Positions 51,025-60,460 of a DNA stretch of 64,000 nt are shown here, piece after piece (positions within the stretch are counted from its first letter, which is position 1; every line of letters begins with the position of its first letter). This DNA comes from JAMQPK01 sp963782595 (lineage in GTDB: Bacteria; Acidobacteriota; Vicinamibacteria; Vicinamibacterales; JAMQPK01). The stretch spans positions 833,328-897,327 of the forward strand of contig CAWAKJ010000005.1 of assembly GCA_963782595.1 (NCBI GenBank), given 5' to 3'. Both the position numbers and the translations under genes were made by a program. The notes below the pieces were generated by a model. The model was not told the origin of the DNA, did not search any database, and saw only the letters and a list, made by a program, of their open reading frames with translations.

Positions 51025-52677
51025 ATGATGCGCGTGCCCTCGGCTGCCATGGCCATCGCCCTCGCCGCGCTTGCCGCAGCCCTCATCACGACGAACCCGG
51101 CCGCGCAACGTGCATCCTCCCGTCCCGTCCCGGGTCACGGCGGGGACCTGTTTACGACATCAGATCAGTGCCTGGCCTGTCACAACGGGATGAAGACACC
51201 CTCGGGTGAGGATGTATCGATTGGCACCAGCTGGCGGACATCGATGATGGCCAATGCGGCGCGCGATCCTTACTGGCATGCAGGCGTCAGACGGGAAGTG
51301 CTGGATCATCCGGCAGCGTCGGCGGAAATCCAGGACGAATGCTCGAAGTGTCACATGCCGATGGCGCGGACCGAAGCCCATCTGAATGGAGGCGAGGGGG
51401 AGGTGTTTGCGCACCTGCCCGTGGCGCGCGCAGACGGACGCGTCGATCGGCTTGCCCACGACGGCGTCGCATGTTCGCTCTGCCATCAGATCACCAACCA
51501 GAATCTCGGAGCGCCTGCGAGTTTCACCGGCGGCTACGTCGTCACGCCGCCCGGCGCGACGCCTCCGCGGCCGATATTCGGGCCGTTTCAGATCGAGCGG
51601 GGGTTGACGGCAATCATGCGGTCGGCGACCGGCTTTCAACCGACCGAGGCGCTCCATATCCGGCAGTCCGAGCTGTGCGCGACGTGCCACACGCTCATTA
51701 CGAAAGCGCTCGGGCCCAAAGGAGAGGTCATCGGCGAACTGCCCGAGCAGGTGCCGTTTCACGAATGGCAGCACAGCGCGTACGCTGGCGAAGAGCGCAG
51801 CTGTCAGACCTGTCATATGCCGGTCGTCGAAGAAGAGACGCCGATTTCTTCGGTTCTTGGCGCGCCGCGCAAGGGCTTTGCGCGCCATACCTTCGTCGGC
51901 GGGAATTTTTTCATGCAGCGCATGCTGAGCCGGTACCGAGACGATCTGGGAGTGTTGGCGCCCATCGGTGAGATGGACGCCGCGGTTCGCGCGACGCTGA
52001 ACAATCTTCAAACGGCGACCGCGAGAATTTCCGTGGACCTCGGCGAGATTTCGAACGGCCGCCTCATGGCTGACGTCCGCGTCGAGAATCTGACCGGGCA
52101 CAAGCTGCCGACAGGCTACCCGTCCCGCCGCACCTGGCTGCACGTCACCGTTCGCGATCGGAGCGGCCGCGTTCTGTTCGAATCGGGTGCCATCGACCCT
52201 CGAGGCTCGATCGCCGGCAATGACAACGACGTGGACCCGCGCAGGGTCGAGCCGCACTACACCGAGATTCGGGAGTCCGATCAGGTGCAGATCTACGAGT
52301 CGGTCATGCGGGATTTGGCGGGCGCGCCGACGACGGGCCTGTTGAGTGCGGTCGGCTATGTGAAAGACAACCGGTTGCTGCCAAGAGGATTCGACAAGTC
52401 CACGGCGGAGGCGTCGATCGCCGTAATCGGCACTGCTTCGCAGGATGCCGACTTCGCAAGTGCGGGCGATCGCGTCCGCTACATCATCGAAGTCGGTAAC
52501 GCGGCGCCGCCGTTCCAGATCGACGCCGAGCTTCGCTTCCAGGTGATTGGCTTCAGGTGGGCGGAAAATCTTCGGCCGTACGACAGTGAGGAAACCAGGC
52601 GATTCGTCAGCTACTACGAATCGATGGCGTCCTCATCATCGGAGGCGCTTGCCAGCGCGCGGGCGACTCTCCCCTGA
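51025..52677 (+). CDS. exported pentaheme c-type cytochrome
   Basis: 550 residues from ATG 51025 (preceded by AGGATGG; the 51001 start is inside the previous gene). Signal region MAIALAALAAALITTNPAAQ. Five CxxCH heme sites lie in the first half: CLACHNG, CSKCHMP, CSLCHQI, CATCHTL and CQTCHMP. The second half (about 300-540) is beta-rich (LMADVRVENLTGHKLPTGYP), a domain seen in multiheme proteins of this phylum. It would move electrons in the periplasm or at the outer membrane. Its stop abuts the convergent phosphoesterase gene with no gap. Confidence 0.88.
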   Translation: MMRVPSAAMAIALAALAAALITTNPAAQRASSRPVPGHGGDLFTTSDQCLACHNGMKTPSGEDVSIGTSWRTSMMANAARDPYWHAGVRREVLDHPAASAEIQDECSKCHMPMARTEAHLNGGEGEVFAHLPVARADGRVDRLAHDGVACSLCHQITNQNLGAPASFTGGYVVTPPGATPPRPIFGPFQIERGLTAIMRSATGFQPTEALHIRQSELCATCHTLITKALGPKGEVIGELPEQVPFHEWQHSAYAGEERSCQTCHMPVVEEETPISSVLGAPRKGFARHTFVGGNFFMQRMLSRYRDDLGVLAPIGEMDAAVRATLNNLQTATARISVDLGEISNGRLMADVRVENLTGHKLPTGYPSRRTWLHVTVRDRSGRVLFESGAIDPRGSIAGNDNDVDPRRVEPHYTEIRESDQVQIYESVMRDLAGAPTTGLLSAVGYVKDNRLLPRGFDKSTAEASIAVIGTASQDADFASAGDRVRYIIEVGNAAPPFQIDAELRFQVIGFRWAENLRPYDSEETRRFVSYYESMASSSSEALASARATLP

Positions 52678-53655
52678 TTACTTGGTTGCCGGCGTGGGCG
52701 CCGGCGCCGCGGGCTTCGCCGTCGATGGCGTGGGCTTGTCCTGCGGTGGAACCGGTTTCACAGAGGGCGCGGCCGGCTGCGAGGGTGCGGCCTTATCGTC
52801 GACGCGACGCCGCGTGACGATCCCCGAATCGACTGTCTTTCCTAGATCGGTCACGACCTGGAAATGCATCTGGTCGCCGTCGATTTCAAACACCATGAAG
52901 TGAAAACCCTGATCGAAGGCCTTGGCGGTGTATTCGCCGCCCACATCGCCTTTTCGCAGCTTGCCCGCACCGCCCGAGATGAAGTAGTGGATGCCCTTCT
53001 GCGGCTTCAGGCGTTCGTAGAAATGTTCGTGACCCGCCATCACCACGTCGACGCCGTATTTCAGGAAGAGCGGCTCGAGTTGATCGCGAAGCGCCGTATC
53101 AGAGCCGTGACGGCCGCCGGACGAGTAAAGAGGATGGTGGAAGTACATGATCTTCCAGTCCGATCCGCTCGCCGCCAGCTCTTTCTCGATCCACTGCAGT
53201 TGCGTGCGATCCATGTAGTTGCTGTCGAGGGCGAAGAACCGCACACCGTCTTTCGGCTTGAAGGTATAGAAGCGCTCGCCGTTCATGTTGAACAGCTTGT
53301 ACATGCGCTGGTTGGTGCTGTCGTGGTTGCCGAGCGAGGCGTAGAACTTGACGCCTTTGTCGAGCACTGGCTTATAGGGAATTTCGAACTTCCGCTGGAA
53401 GTCACGGGCGTTCTCGCCGCCGTACATGTTGTCGCCCATCATGAGGACGAACTCGTACGGGAACCGCTGGTGCATGTCGGTGAAGACCTTCGCCAGGCGG
53501 TATTGATTGGCGTCGCCGGTGCCGCTATCCCCGATGACGGCAAACTTCACCGTGCCACTTGGCTTGTTCGCAAGGGTGAGTTCCTGCGCCGCTACGGCCG
53601 CCGCAAGGGTCGCCGTCAGTGCGAAGACGGCCAGGAATGATTTGTGTGTCCGCAT
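52678..53655 (-). CDS. exported metallophosphoesterase (purple acid phosphatase-like)
   Basis: 325 residues from ATG 53655 (MRTHKSFLAVFALTATLAAA signal). The five calcineurin-type motifs are present: FAVIGDSGTGD, MMGDNMYGG, SLGNHDS, MYFHHPLYSSGGRHG and MAGHEHFYERL. A Pro/Ala-rich tail (about 290-325) resembles a cell-wall or linker region. Phosphate ester hydrolysis outside the cytoplasm is likely; the substrate is unknown. A second gene lies 18 nt upstream on the same strand. Confidence 0.88.
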   Translation of the reverse strand: MRTHKSFLAVFALTATLAAAVAAQELTLANKPSGTVKFAVIGDSGTGDANQYRLAKVFTDMHQRFPYEFVLMMGDNMYGGENARDFQRKFEIPYKPVLDKGVKFYASLGNHDSTNQRMYKLFNMNGERFYTFKPKDGVRFFALDSNYMDRTQLQWIEKELAASGSDWKIMYFHHPLYSSGGRHGSDTALRDQLEPLFLKYGVDVVMAGHEHFYERLKPQKGIHYFISGGAGKLRKGDVGGEYTAKAFDQGFHFMVFEIDGDQMHFQVVTDLGKTVDSGIVTRRRVDDKAAPSQPAAPSVKPVPPQDKPTPSTAKPAAPAPTPATK

Positions 53656-53673
53656 GGCTGTTCCTCGAAGCAA

Positions 53674-54264
53674 CTACGGAATCGCGTTGAGCATGAAGTC
53701 GATGATCAGATTCGCCTTCGCGTCGTACAAAATCAGATGCTTGCCGACAAACCGGTACTGCACGTCTTCCGGCAACGGTGGAAGTGACAGCAGTACATCA
53801 GGCGGCACCGTCGAGAGCGGCGCGTCCTTCGGGTAGGTGGAGTTCACCTTGAACGGGATCTCCTTCGGTTCCGGCGCGTCGGCCTTGATGCTGGCTTTGT
53901 TGTCCGCTGCCTCCTTCCCCTTGGCCAGCGGCGGTTTGAGCGCGCGCCGGAACATGGCTTCGGTCGCGGGTGTCAGGATGTCGCCGCGCTTCGCCGAGGC
54001 GCGCGCCTGACGGACGTTCTGCGCCATGACCTGCTCGGCCGTCACGATCTCTCCGGGCTTGTCGGTCCTCTTGAGATCCGGCGCCGCGTTTTCGGCAGAG
54101 CCACGCAATTTGACATAAGCGTCGACCCGCTTCCTGAAATCGGCGGCGACCCCGGCGTCCGGATTGACGTTGCTGCCTTTGGGCATGTCTTGCGCCCGCG
54201 CGGCCGAGCCTGCGATCGCAAGAATTGACCCTGTCACCATGTACGCAATCAGCGAACTCTTCAT
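53674..54264 (-). CDS. exported hypothetical protein, paralogue of the 60.5 kb gene
   Basis: 196 residues with a signal peptide (MVTGSILAIAGSAARAQ), a helical middle part rich in Lys and Ala, and a conserved C-terminal block TVPPDVLLSLPPLPEDVQYR then FVGKHLILYDAKANLIIDF. The same block occurs in the gene at 60459 (TMPPNILLLLPDLPRDIEYR, FVGRHIILRDVRANIIIDE), so both belong to one unnamed family. It is probably co-transcribed with the metallophosphoesterase. Confidence 0.7.
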   Translation of the reverse strand: MKSSLIAYMVTGSILAIAGSAARAQDMPKGSNVNPDAGVAADFRKRVDAYVKLRGSAENAAPDLKRTDKPGEIVTAEQVMAQNVRQARASAKRGDILTPATEAMFRRALKPPLAKGKEAADNKASIKADAPEPKEIPFKVNSTYPKDAPLSTVPPDVLLSLPPLPEDVQYRFVGKHLILYDAKANLIIDFMLNAIP

Positions 54265-54337
54265 AACGCGTGGGAGAAAGCAGTTTCCGTACCGCAGGCG
54301 GGAGCGGCGTCGAACTGTAGCGGATCCCTACAGCGTA

Positions 54338-54901
54338 TTAGCGGAATGATCGCGTAAAGAGCTCTTCAATCGCTTTCTTCGCCGGTTCCTGCAGCGTGCG
54401 CGTGCCGGTGCCGGTGAAATGCGGGTGCATGATGCGCGGCCCGGCCTTGCTGGTGGGCGTCTGCCAGTCTTCGCCGTTCCACCAGAACCAGCCCTGCCGC
54501 TCCTGATCGTACACATGTAACTTTTTGTTGCACAGCTTGGCGAACTCCGCGCCCCACCCGGTGCCGCCGCGGACGGTCTTGTCTTCGAGAATCGTCCCCA
54601 CGACCCAGATTTCCTGGCCACTGTTGACCTGATACCACATCGTCTGCAGGACCTTCCGGATGGTCGGGGCGTCGGCGTAGCGACGGTGCATCAGACGGCT
54701 GACGTATTCGAGGCTCACGTCGCCGTTCTGCAGTTCTTCATGGTTGAGCACCCGCACGCCGCGGTGGCGGACGATCTTGTGCCCCTCAAACGTAAAGTTA
54801 ACCTCTTCCACGCCATGGCGTTCGGCGCAGGCGCCAAACTCCGCCTCGGCCCCTGGTGCGCCGCCACTGAAGAGGATGCAGTCGGGTGCTTTCATATCCA
54901 T
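54338..54901 (-). CDS. SLOG/DUF2493-like Rossmann protein
   Basis: 187 residues from ATG 54901 (MDMKAPDCILFSGGAPGAEA). The opening strand and glycine turn LFSGGAPGAEAEFG resemble the SLOG superfamily that binds nucleotides or ligands, and KLHVYDQERQGWFWWNGEDW follows later. A longer start at 55012 would overlap the divergent gene and is not favoured. SLOG proteins occur in nucleotide-sensing defence and in unrelated roles; there is no partner effector here. Confidence 0.55.
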   Translation of the reverse strand: MDMKAPDCILFSGGAPGAEAEFGACAERHGVEEVNFTFEGHKIVRHRGVRVLNHEELQNGDVSLEYVSRLMHRRYADAPTIRKVLQTMWYQVNSGQEIWVVGTILEDKTVRGGTGWGAEFAKLCNKKLHVYDQERQGWFWWNGEDWQTPTSKAGPRIMHPHFTGTGTRTLQEPAKKAIEELFTRSFR

Positions 54902-54922
54902 AGCATCGCGTAAAATCAACGC

Positions 54923-55153
54923 ATGCTCAAGGGCTCCCGGCAGGCCATCCTCAAGCGCATCCAACGCATCAGCATTCACGGCCAGGCCTCGTGGGAGATA
55001 GTTTTTACCCATGTGGACGATCCGACCGAACAGCTCAACGCGGCCCGGGTCGGCCCCGAGGCGCTTACGGCGGAGTCGCTGGAGAACGGCGACCGCATCG
55101 AAGTGGAGTATCTGTTCAACCAGGTCGTCAAAGTGACCAGGATTCCGACCTAG
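54923..55153 (+). CDS. small hypothetical protein (76 aa)
   Basis: 76 residues (MLKGSRQAILKRIQRISIHG...), no signal, ending VEYLFNQVVKVTRIPT. It has the length and strand pattern of a small beta-barrel or dimerisation domain but no named motif. Divergent from the SLOG-like gene with 21 nt between starts. Start codon and codon use look genuine. Confidence 0.55.
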   Translation: MLKGSRQAILKRIQRISIHGQASWEIVFTHVDDPTEQLNAARVGPEALTAESLENGDRIEVEYLFNQVVKVTRIPT

Positions 55154-55213
55154 GCTTCAGTTTGTTATATTGAAATCCAACAGATCCTGAGTGTTTTTGC
55201 CAAAAGAGGTCGC

Positions 55214-57766
55214 ATGAGCGTGTCGCGGCACGTCCTCGCAGGCGCAGTCCTGGTCGTCCTCGCTGGAAGTCCAGCGGGCGCGCAGCAGCAAGTCTCCAAC
55301 GAGTTCTTCGAAGCCAGAATCCGCCCCGTGCTCGCGGCGAAATGCTACGCGTGCCACAACAGCAAGATGAAGGAGCCCAAGGGCTACCTCGCGCTCGACA
55401 CACGAGCGGGCGTCATGAAGGGCGGCACGTTGGGCCCGGCCCTCGTGCCCGGCGATCCTGCCGGCAGCAAGCTGATTCACGCGCTCAAATATTCAGATCC
55501 GCATTTGCAGATGCCGCCGAGCGGTAAGCTCGCCGACGACACGATCGCGGATTTCGAAGCGTGGATTGCCGGTGGCGCGCCCGACCCGCGCGTCGAGACG
55601 GCAGGTACTGCCGCCGCGAAGCGCCGCATCGTAGACGAAGCCGAGCTCGCCAAAGGCCGGCAGTGGTGGGCGTTCCAGGCCGTGAAGGTGTTGCCGCAGC
55701 CGGTCTCGTCGCACGCCGCGTCGGCGCGCACCAAGCTGGATCATTTCGTGTACGGGAAGCTGGCCGAGAAGGGCATCGCGCCGTCGCCGCAGGCCGACGA
55801 CCGCACCCAGATTCGCCGCGCCTACATCGATCTCATCGGTCTGAAACCCACCTATGAAGAGGTCGAGGCGTACGCGAATGACGCATCACCCAACAAGTAC
55901 GAGAAGCTGATCGACACGCTGCTGGCGATGCCGCAATACGGCGAACGGTGGACGCGCCATTGGCTCGATGTCGTGCGCTACGGCGAAGACAACCCGGGCA
56001 ACATCACGAACCCGCCATACCCCCACGCGTGGCGGTACCGCGACTGGGTCATCGAAGCGCTGAACAAGGATGTGCCGTACGACCGCTTCGTGAAGATGCA
56101 GCTCGCGGCCGATCTCATGCCCGGCACCTCGCGGCCCGACATGCGCGCGCTGGGCATCGTCGCGTTGGGACCGCAGGACCACAAGGATGTTCGATTGTCG
56201 GTAGACGTCGTGGGCACCTTGCAGCTCAACGACTGGGACGAGCGTCTCGACACCGTCACCCGCGGCCTGCTTGGATTGTCGGTGGCGTGTGCGCGCTGCC
56301 ACGATCACAAATTCGACCCGATCAGACAGATGGACTACGCCCGCCTGTCGAGCGTGTTTGCGTCGACGTCGCGCGCGCTGCGGCCGTTTTTCGAGATCGA
56401 TCCGAGGACCGAGACCCGTTTCATGTGGGCCTACCAGCGCATGTTCGACCTGCACTACACGGCGAATCTGCTCGAAGGCGATCCGGGATCGAAGCCCGAG
56501 CAGGCCGCGCGTCAGGTGACGAAGTTCCGCGCGGAGCTCGCGGCGCTGCAGGCCGAAATCGACGCGATGTCGAAGGAGTACCCGCAGATTGCGGAGTACA
56601 TCAAGACGGTTCCGTATCCAGGCGAGCGTCCGCCGGAAGACCGCAACCCTGACGGCACGCTCAAGAAGCGCGCGCCGGTGCCCGACGAACAGCGGGTGCG
56701 GCCCGCCGATCAGATTCCAAATCCGGAACGTGCCGCGCAAGGGCAGGGCGGTGGTGGCGGACCGAGAAAACGCATCGATCCGATGGCGCCGTTCCTCAAC
56801 TCCGTGTACGACGCGGGTGTCGTGTTCAATTCGTCGGAGCCCGACCTGACATTCTTCGATGCGACACCGGGCACGCCGCGCGATCTTCCCCTGTATCGCG
56901 GCGGCAATCTCGGCACGCCGGGCGAGCCCGCGCCTCGCGGGTTCCCGATCGTGCTGGCCAAAACAGACGCCGATTTCAAGCACGGTTCGGGTCGGCTCGA
57001 GCTGGGAGAAAAGATCTTCACCGACGCGGCGCCGCTCAGCGCGCGAGTGATGGTGAACCGCGTGTGGGGCTGGCACTTCGACAAGCCACTCGTCGCGACG
57101 CCCAGCGACTTCGGCATCCAGGGGCTCGCACCGTCGCATCCGGAACTGCTCGAGGATTTGTCGGCGCGGTTCATCGCGAGTGGCTGGTCGCTGAAGTGGC
57201 TGCACCGCGAAATCATGCTGTCGGCGACCTATCGGCAGTCGAGTCATCCGCGGTCGAGCGCGATGGAGGTCGATCCCACGAATGCGTATCTCTGGCGCAT
57301 GAACCCGCGGCGCATGGATATCGAGGCCTATCGAGATTCGCTCCTGCAGGCCTCGGGCAAACTCGATCTGACGCTGTACGGTCCGTCGGAGAATATCGAC
57401 GAGGTTTCGCGCCGCACGGTGTATTCGTCGATTAGCCGGGGGCGGAGCACGGCCGATGTCATGAAGCTGTACGACGTGCCTGCGCCGATGGCACACATCC
57501 CGATGAGGCAGCCCACCGTCAATCCGCTGCAGGCGCTGTTTGTGATGAACAGCGCGTTCGTGCAGGAGCTGGCGAAGAGCCTTGCGGAGCAGGTCGCCAA
57601 CGAACCCACGTCCGAGGCGAAGATTCAGACGCTGTACCGCAAAGTGTTTTCCAGAGATGCGACATCTGAGGAAATGGCACTGGGTGTACGGTATCTCGCC
57701 ACCGCCGACACGGCGCGCTACGCACAGGCGCTGCTCTCCACCAACGAGGTGATCTTTTGGCCATAG
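55214..57766 (+). CDS. PSD1/DUF1549-DUF1553 protein with planctomycete cytochrome C domain
   Basis: 850 residues with a signal (HVLAGAVLVVLAGSPAGAQ). In order: a planctomycete-type cytochrome C domain (about 28-120, VLAAKCYACHNSKMKEP, MPPSGKLADDTIADFEAWI), DUF1549 (about 170-385, RAYIDLIGLKPTYEEVEAYA, WTRHWLDVVRYGEDNPGN, GLSVACARCHDHKFDP) and DUF1553 (about 590-845, LSARVMVNRVWGWHF, ATPSDFGIQGLAPSHPELL). Such proteins are almost always followed by a DUF1501 protein, as here. The pair is thought to act in extracellular sugar or sulfate ester metabolism, but the biochemistry is not settled. Confidence 0.92.
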   Translation: MSVSRHVLAGAVLVVLAGSPAGAQQQVSNEFFEARIRPVLAAKCYACHNSKMKEPKGYLALDTRAGVMKGGTLGPALVPGDPAGSKLIHALKYSDPHLQMPPSGKLADDTIADFEAWIAGGAPDPRVETAGTAAAKRRIVDEAELAKGRQWWAFQAVKVLPQPVSSHAASARTKLDHFVYGKLAEKGIAPSPQADDRTQIRRAYIDLIGLKPTYEEVEAYANDASPNKYEKLIDTLLAMPQYGERWTRHWLDVVRYGEDNPGNITNPPYPHAWRYRDWVIEALNKDVPYDRFVKMQLAADLMPGTSRPDMRALGIVALGPQDHKDVRLSVDVVGTLQLNDWDERLDTVTRGLLGLSVACARCHDHKFDPIRQMDYARLSSVFASTSRALRPFFEIDPRTETRFMWAYQRMFDLHYTANLLEGDPGSKPEQAARQVTKFRAELAALQAEIDAMSKEYPQIAEYIKTVPYPGERPPEDRNPDGTLKKRAPVPDEQRVRPADQIPNPERAAQGQGGGGGPRKRIDPMAPFLNSVYDAGVVFNSSEPDLTFFDATPGTPRDLPLYRGGNLGTPGEPAPRGFPIVLAKTDADFKHGSGRLELGEKIFTDAAPLSARVMVNRVWGWHFDKPLVATPSDFGIQGLAPSHPELLEDLSARFIASGWSLKWLHREIMLSATYRQSSHPRSSAMEVDPTNAYLWRMNPRRMDIEAYRDSLLQASGKLDLTLYGPSENIDEVSRRTVYSSISRGRSTADVMKLYDVPAPMAHIPMRQPTVNPLQALFVMNSAFVQELAKSLAEQVANEPTSEAKIQTLYRKVFSRDATSEEMALGVRYLATADTARYAQALLSTNEVIFWP

Positions 57767-59118
57767 AACGGTTTTCGCGCCGCGAGGCGCTGAAGTGTCT
57801 GTGCGGCGGTATCGGCATGCTGGGCCTTGCCGATTTGCTCGCCGATGACGCGTTCGCGGCGGCGGTGCATACCGTCGGGCCGCACTTCACGCCGAAGGCC
57901 AAGCACGTCATCCTGCTGTTCATGACAGGCGGGCCGTCACAAGTGGATCTCTGGGATCCCAAGCCGGCTTTGATGAAATACGCCGGGCAGCGGCCGGCCA
58001 CGGCGGATCTGCGCACCGAGCGCACGACCGCCGGACTGATGCCGACCAAGTTTGCGTTCGCGAAGCACGGCAAGGGCGGCATCGAGATGAGCGAGCTTCT
58101 GCCGAACCTCGCAACCGTGGCCGACGAGTTGTGCGTCATTCGCTCGATGTTCACGACCAACCCGAACCACGAGCAGGCGCGCAGCATGTTCCATCAGGGG
58201 AGCATGATTCTGTCGCGGCCGTCCATGGGATCGTGGATTTCGTATGGGCTCGGCACCGAGAACAAGAATCTGCCGGCCTTCATGGTGCTGGCGCCCGATG
58301 GCGGCGGGTTTACGACCGCCGGGTTTCTGCCGGCCGAGTACCAAGGCTCGTCGTTCAACACCTTTGAGACCGCGCCCGACAAGATGATCCGGTTCCTCCG
58401 CAACACCGAGCTCGCCACCGGCGAGCAGCGGGCGCAGCTGGATCTTACGCAGGCGCTCAATCGCCGGCACCAGGACACGTTTGGTCAGGACACATTCCTC
58501 GAAGGACGCATCGCGTCGATGGAAGCGGCGTTCAAAATGCAGTTCGCCGCAATGGACACGCTCGACGTCATGAAGGAGTCCGAGTCGGTTCGAGAGGAAT
58601 ACGGCTCGACACCATACGCGCAGGGTTGCCTGATGGCTCGCCGCCTGGTGGAAAGCGGCGTGCGCTTTGTCGTCGTTCACTATGGTCCTGGACAGCCGTG
58701 GGACGATCACAAGGAGATCGACAAGAACCTTCGCGAGCGGTGCCCGAACATGGACAAGGCGTCGGCCGCGCTCATCCGCGACTTGAAACGCCGCGGGCTC
58801 CTCGACGAAACGCTCGTGGTCTGGGGTGGAGAGTTCGGCCGGACCCCGGTGTCGGAAAGCGGCGACGGCCGCGATCACAATCCCTACGGATTCTCGATGT
58901 TCATGGCTGGCGGCGGCGTAAAGGGCGGAACGACCTACGGCGCGTCAGACGAGTTCGGCTTCCGCGCCGTCGAGAATCGCGTGTCGGTCCACGATCTCCA
59001 CGCGACGATTCTTCATCAGCTCGGCATCGATCACGAAAAACTGACGTATCGATATGCGGGCAGGGACTTTCGATTGACCGACGTTTTCGGGAATGTTGTA
59101 AAAGACATACTGGTGTAA
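57757..59118 (+). CDS. DUF1501 (sulfatase-like) exported protein
   Basis: 453 residues from TTG 57757, overlapping the PSD1 stop by 10 nt. The N-terminus MAIERFSRREALKCLCGG has a twin-arginine motif, so Tat export after folding is likely. The body has LFMTGGPSQVDLWDPKPAL, GVRFVVVHYGPGQPWDDHKE, VVWGGEFGRTPVSESGDGRD and HDLHATILHQLGIDHEKLTY, all typical of DUF1501, an alkaline phosphatase/sulfatase-fold family. It is the partner of the preceding gene. Confidence 0.93.
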   Translation: MAIERFSRREALKCLCGGIGMLGLADLLADDAFAAAVHTVGPHFTPKAKHVILLFMTGGPSQVDLWDPKPALMKYAGQRPATADLRTERTTAGLMPTKFAFAKHGKGGIEMSELLPNLATVADELCVIRSMFTTNPNHEQARSMFHQGSMILSRPSMGSWISYGLGTENKNLPAFMVLAPDGGGFTTAGFLPAEYQGSSFNTFETAPDKMIRFLRNTELATGEQRAQLDLTQALNRRHQDTFGQDTFLEGRIASMEAAFKMQFAAMDTLDVMKESESVREEYGSTPYAQGCLMARRLVESGVRFVVVHYGPGQPWDDHKEIDKNLRERCPNMDKASAALIRDLKRRGLLDETLVVWGGEFGRTPVSESGDGRDHNPYGFSMFMAGGGVKGGTTYGASDEFGFRAVENRVSVHDLHATILHQLGIDHEKLTYRYAGRDFRLTDVFGNVVKDILV

Positions 59119-59149
59119 TTGCCACATTCTCAATTGGCAATTTGCAGGT

Positions 59150-59200
59150 GATGGCAGAGGGCAGAGATGCTTCTGCCATCTGCCCTTTGCCATCTGCCCT
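59150..59200. repeat. heptad-type inverted repeat between convergent genes
   Basis: GGCAGAG repeated twice (59153-59166) is answered by TTCTGCC, ATCTGCC, CTTTGCC, ATCTGCC, about 59171-59198. A second small dyad (AATTGCC...GGCAATT) precedes it just after the DUF1501 stop. A convergent-gene terminator is likely. Confidence 0.65.
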
Positions 59201-59211
59201 GACGAGTGTCG

Positions 59212-59769
59212 CTACTTGGCCGGTGGCGTGGTCGCGTACCCAGCGCCTTCGCCGCCACGATTCACCGGCTTGCCGGATTCGTCTTCCTCGACCTGCACCG
59301 TCGTCACTGGGCCGTATCCCTGGATTTGGACGATGGTTTCGCCGCCATCCTGATTGCCGTCGTAATGGATGAAGTAGGCCGGGTGGAACATCACGCTGCC
59401 CGCCGGCATCGGTTTCATTGATTTTGCCCGGAAGACTTTGCCCTCTCCGCCCCACCATGTGCCCTTGATCACTGTGACCCAGCGGTCCATCGTGTGATAG
59501 TGCGGGCGGCTCGTGTTGTTGTTCCGGAAAACGTTCCGCGTGATGTAAAAGCCGGTCGAGTTCGCCGATCCGAACACGGGACCGCCGTTGGCCGCGATCG
59601 TGTCGTCGGGGGGCATGATGAGATTCCCCGCGTGCAGCAGTGGCGGTCGCGGCGGCTGCGCCGGTTTCTGAGTTTGAGGGGCGGGTGCCTGTCCGCTGCC
59701 GACAGCGACACCGGCCAGCACGAACGCGGCAAACGCGCACGCGGACAGCGAAAGACGGGAAAGCCTCAT
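59212..59769 (-). CDS. exported cupin-domain protein
   Basis: 185 residues from ATG 59769, 8 nt after GGAGGAG; the signal is MRLSRLSLSACAFAAFVLAG. A Pro-rich linker (APQTQKPAQPPRPPLL) leads to a cupin barrel: RPHYHTMDRWVTVIKGTWW carries the first metal-binding His residues and PAGSVMFHPAYFIHYDG the second motif. Single-domain secreted cupins may be dioxygenases, isomerases or binding proteins. No operon partner. Confidence 0.82.
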   Translation of the reverse strand: MRLSRLSLSACAFAAFVLAGVAVGSGQAPAPQTQKPAQPPRPPLLHAGNLIMPPDDTIAANGGPVFGSANSTGFYITRNVFRNNNTSRPHYHTMDRWVTVIKGTWWGGEGKVFRAKSMKPMPAGSVMFHPAYFIHYDGNQDGGETIVQIQGYGPVTTVQVEEDESGKPVNRGGEGAGYATTPPAK

Positions 59770-59803
59770 AGATCTCCTCCTGTGGGAGAAGAGAGTAACG
59801 CCC

Positions 59804-60460
59804 CTAGAGCACCGGACGCAAGTAGGGCCAGATCGTATCGGCGATGATGCGGTGGCCGGCCGCATTTGGATGGAGGGTGTCGTTGAGGTTCAGCTCGTCA
59901 TTACCGACCAGGCCGATGAGGAAGAAGGGGACCAGCGTCAGGCTGTAGCGTTCGGCCAGCTTGTTGTACAGGCGGTGGAATTCCAGGGTGTAGCCGAACC
60001 CCCGGATCGGCGGTGCTTCCATGCCACAGAGAATCACGCGAATGCCGCGTGCCTGTGCGCGCTCGATCATCGTGGCGAGGTTGCGTTCCACGGTCGCCAC
60101 AGGTACGCCGCGCAGGCCGTCATTGGCGCCGATGGCCAGCAGCAGAATCTTCGTCTCGGGCACGAGCGCCGCATCGAAACGGCTTAGGGCTTCGGCCGAT
60201 GTGTCTCCATCTACACCGGCGTTCACGACCCGATAGTTGTAGCCGTCAGCCGCCACCCGCTCTTGAAGCAGGGAGGTATACGTCTGCTCCGGCTTCAATC
60301 CTGGACCCGATGTGAGGCTGTCGCCAAAGGCCACGATGACGGGCCTGCCGCCATCAGGAGCAGCCGGCGCTGCCTCACTATTGCACGCCAGAAGGGCAGC
60401 CGCTACGATAAGCCCGATCCATGACCGCACTGGTACGTAATCTGCACCATAAAAGGACAT
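59804..60460 (-). CDS. GDSL-type arylesterase / lysophospholipase (TesA-like), lipoprotein signal
   Basis: 218 residues from ATG 60460, or 208 from GTG 60430. The N-terminus has a membrane segment with a lipobox-like LLAC (IGLIVAAALLAC). Catalytic blocks: VIVAFGDSLTSG (Ser), VNAGVDGDTSAEAL (Gly oxyanion), LLAIGANDGLRG (Asn) and LNLNDTLHPNAAGHR (Asp-x-x-His). Because the ATG overlaps the start of the divergent gene at 60459, the GTG is the more economical start. Likely a periplasmic esterase of short acyl or aryl esters. Confidence 0.88.
   Translation of the reverse strand: MSFYGADYVPVRSWIGLIVAAALLACNSEAAPAAPDGGRPVIVAFGDSLTSGPGLKPEQTYTSLLQERVAADGYNYRVVNAGVDGDTSAEALSRFDAALVPETKILLLAIGANDGLRGVPVATVERNLATMIERAQARGIRVILCGMEAPPIRGFGYTLEFHRLYNKLAERYSLTLVPFFLIGLVGNDELNLNDTLHPNAAGHRIIADTIWPYLRPVL

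Noticed and set aside
54902..55012. Longer N-terminus for the SLOG-like protein
   Set aside because: It would overlap the divergent 76-codon gene and adds residues that are an antisense image of it.
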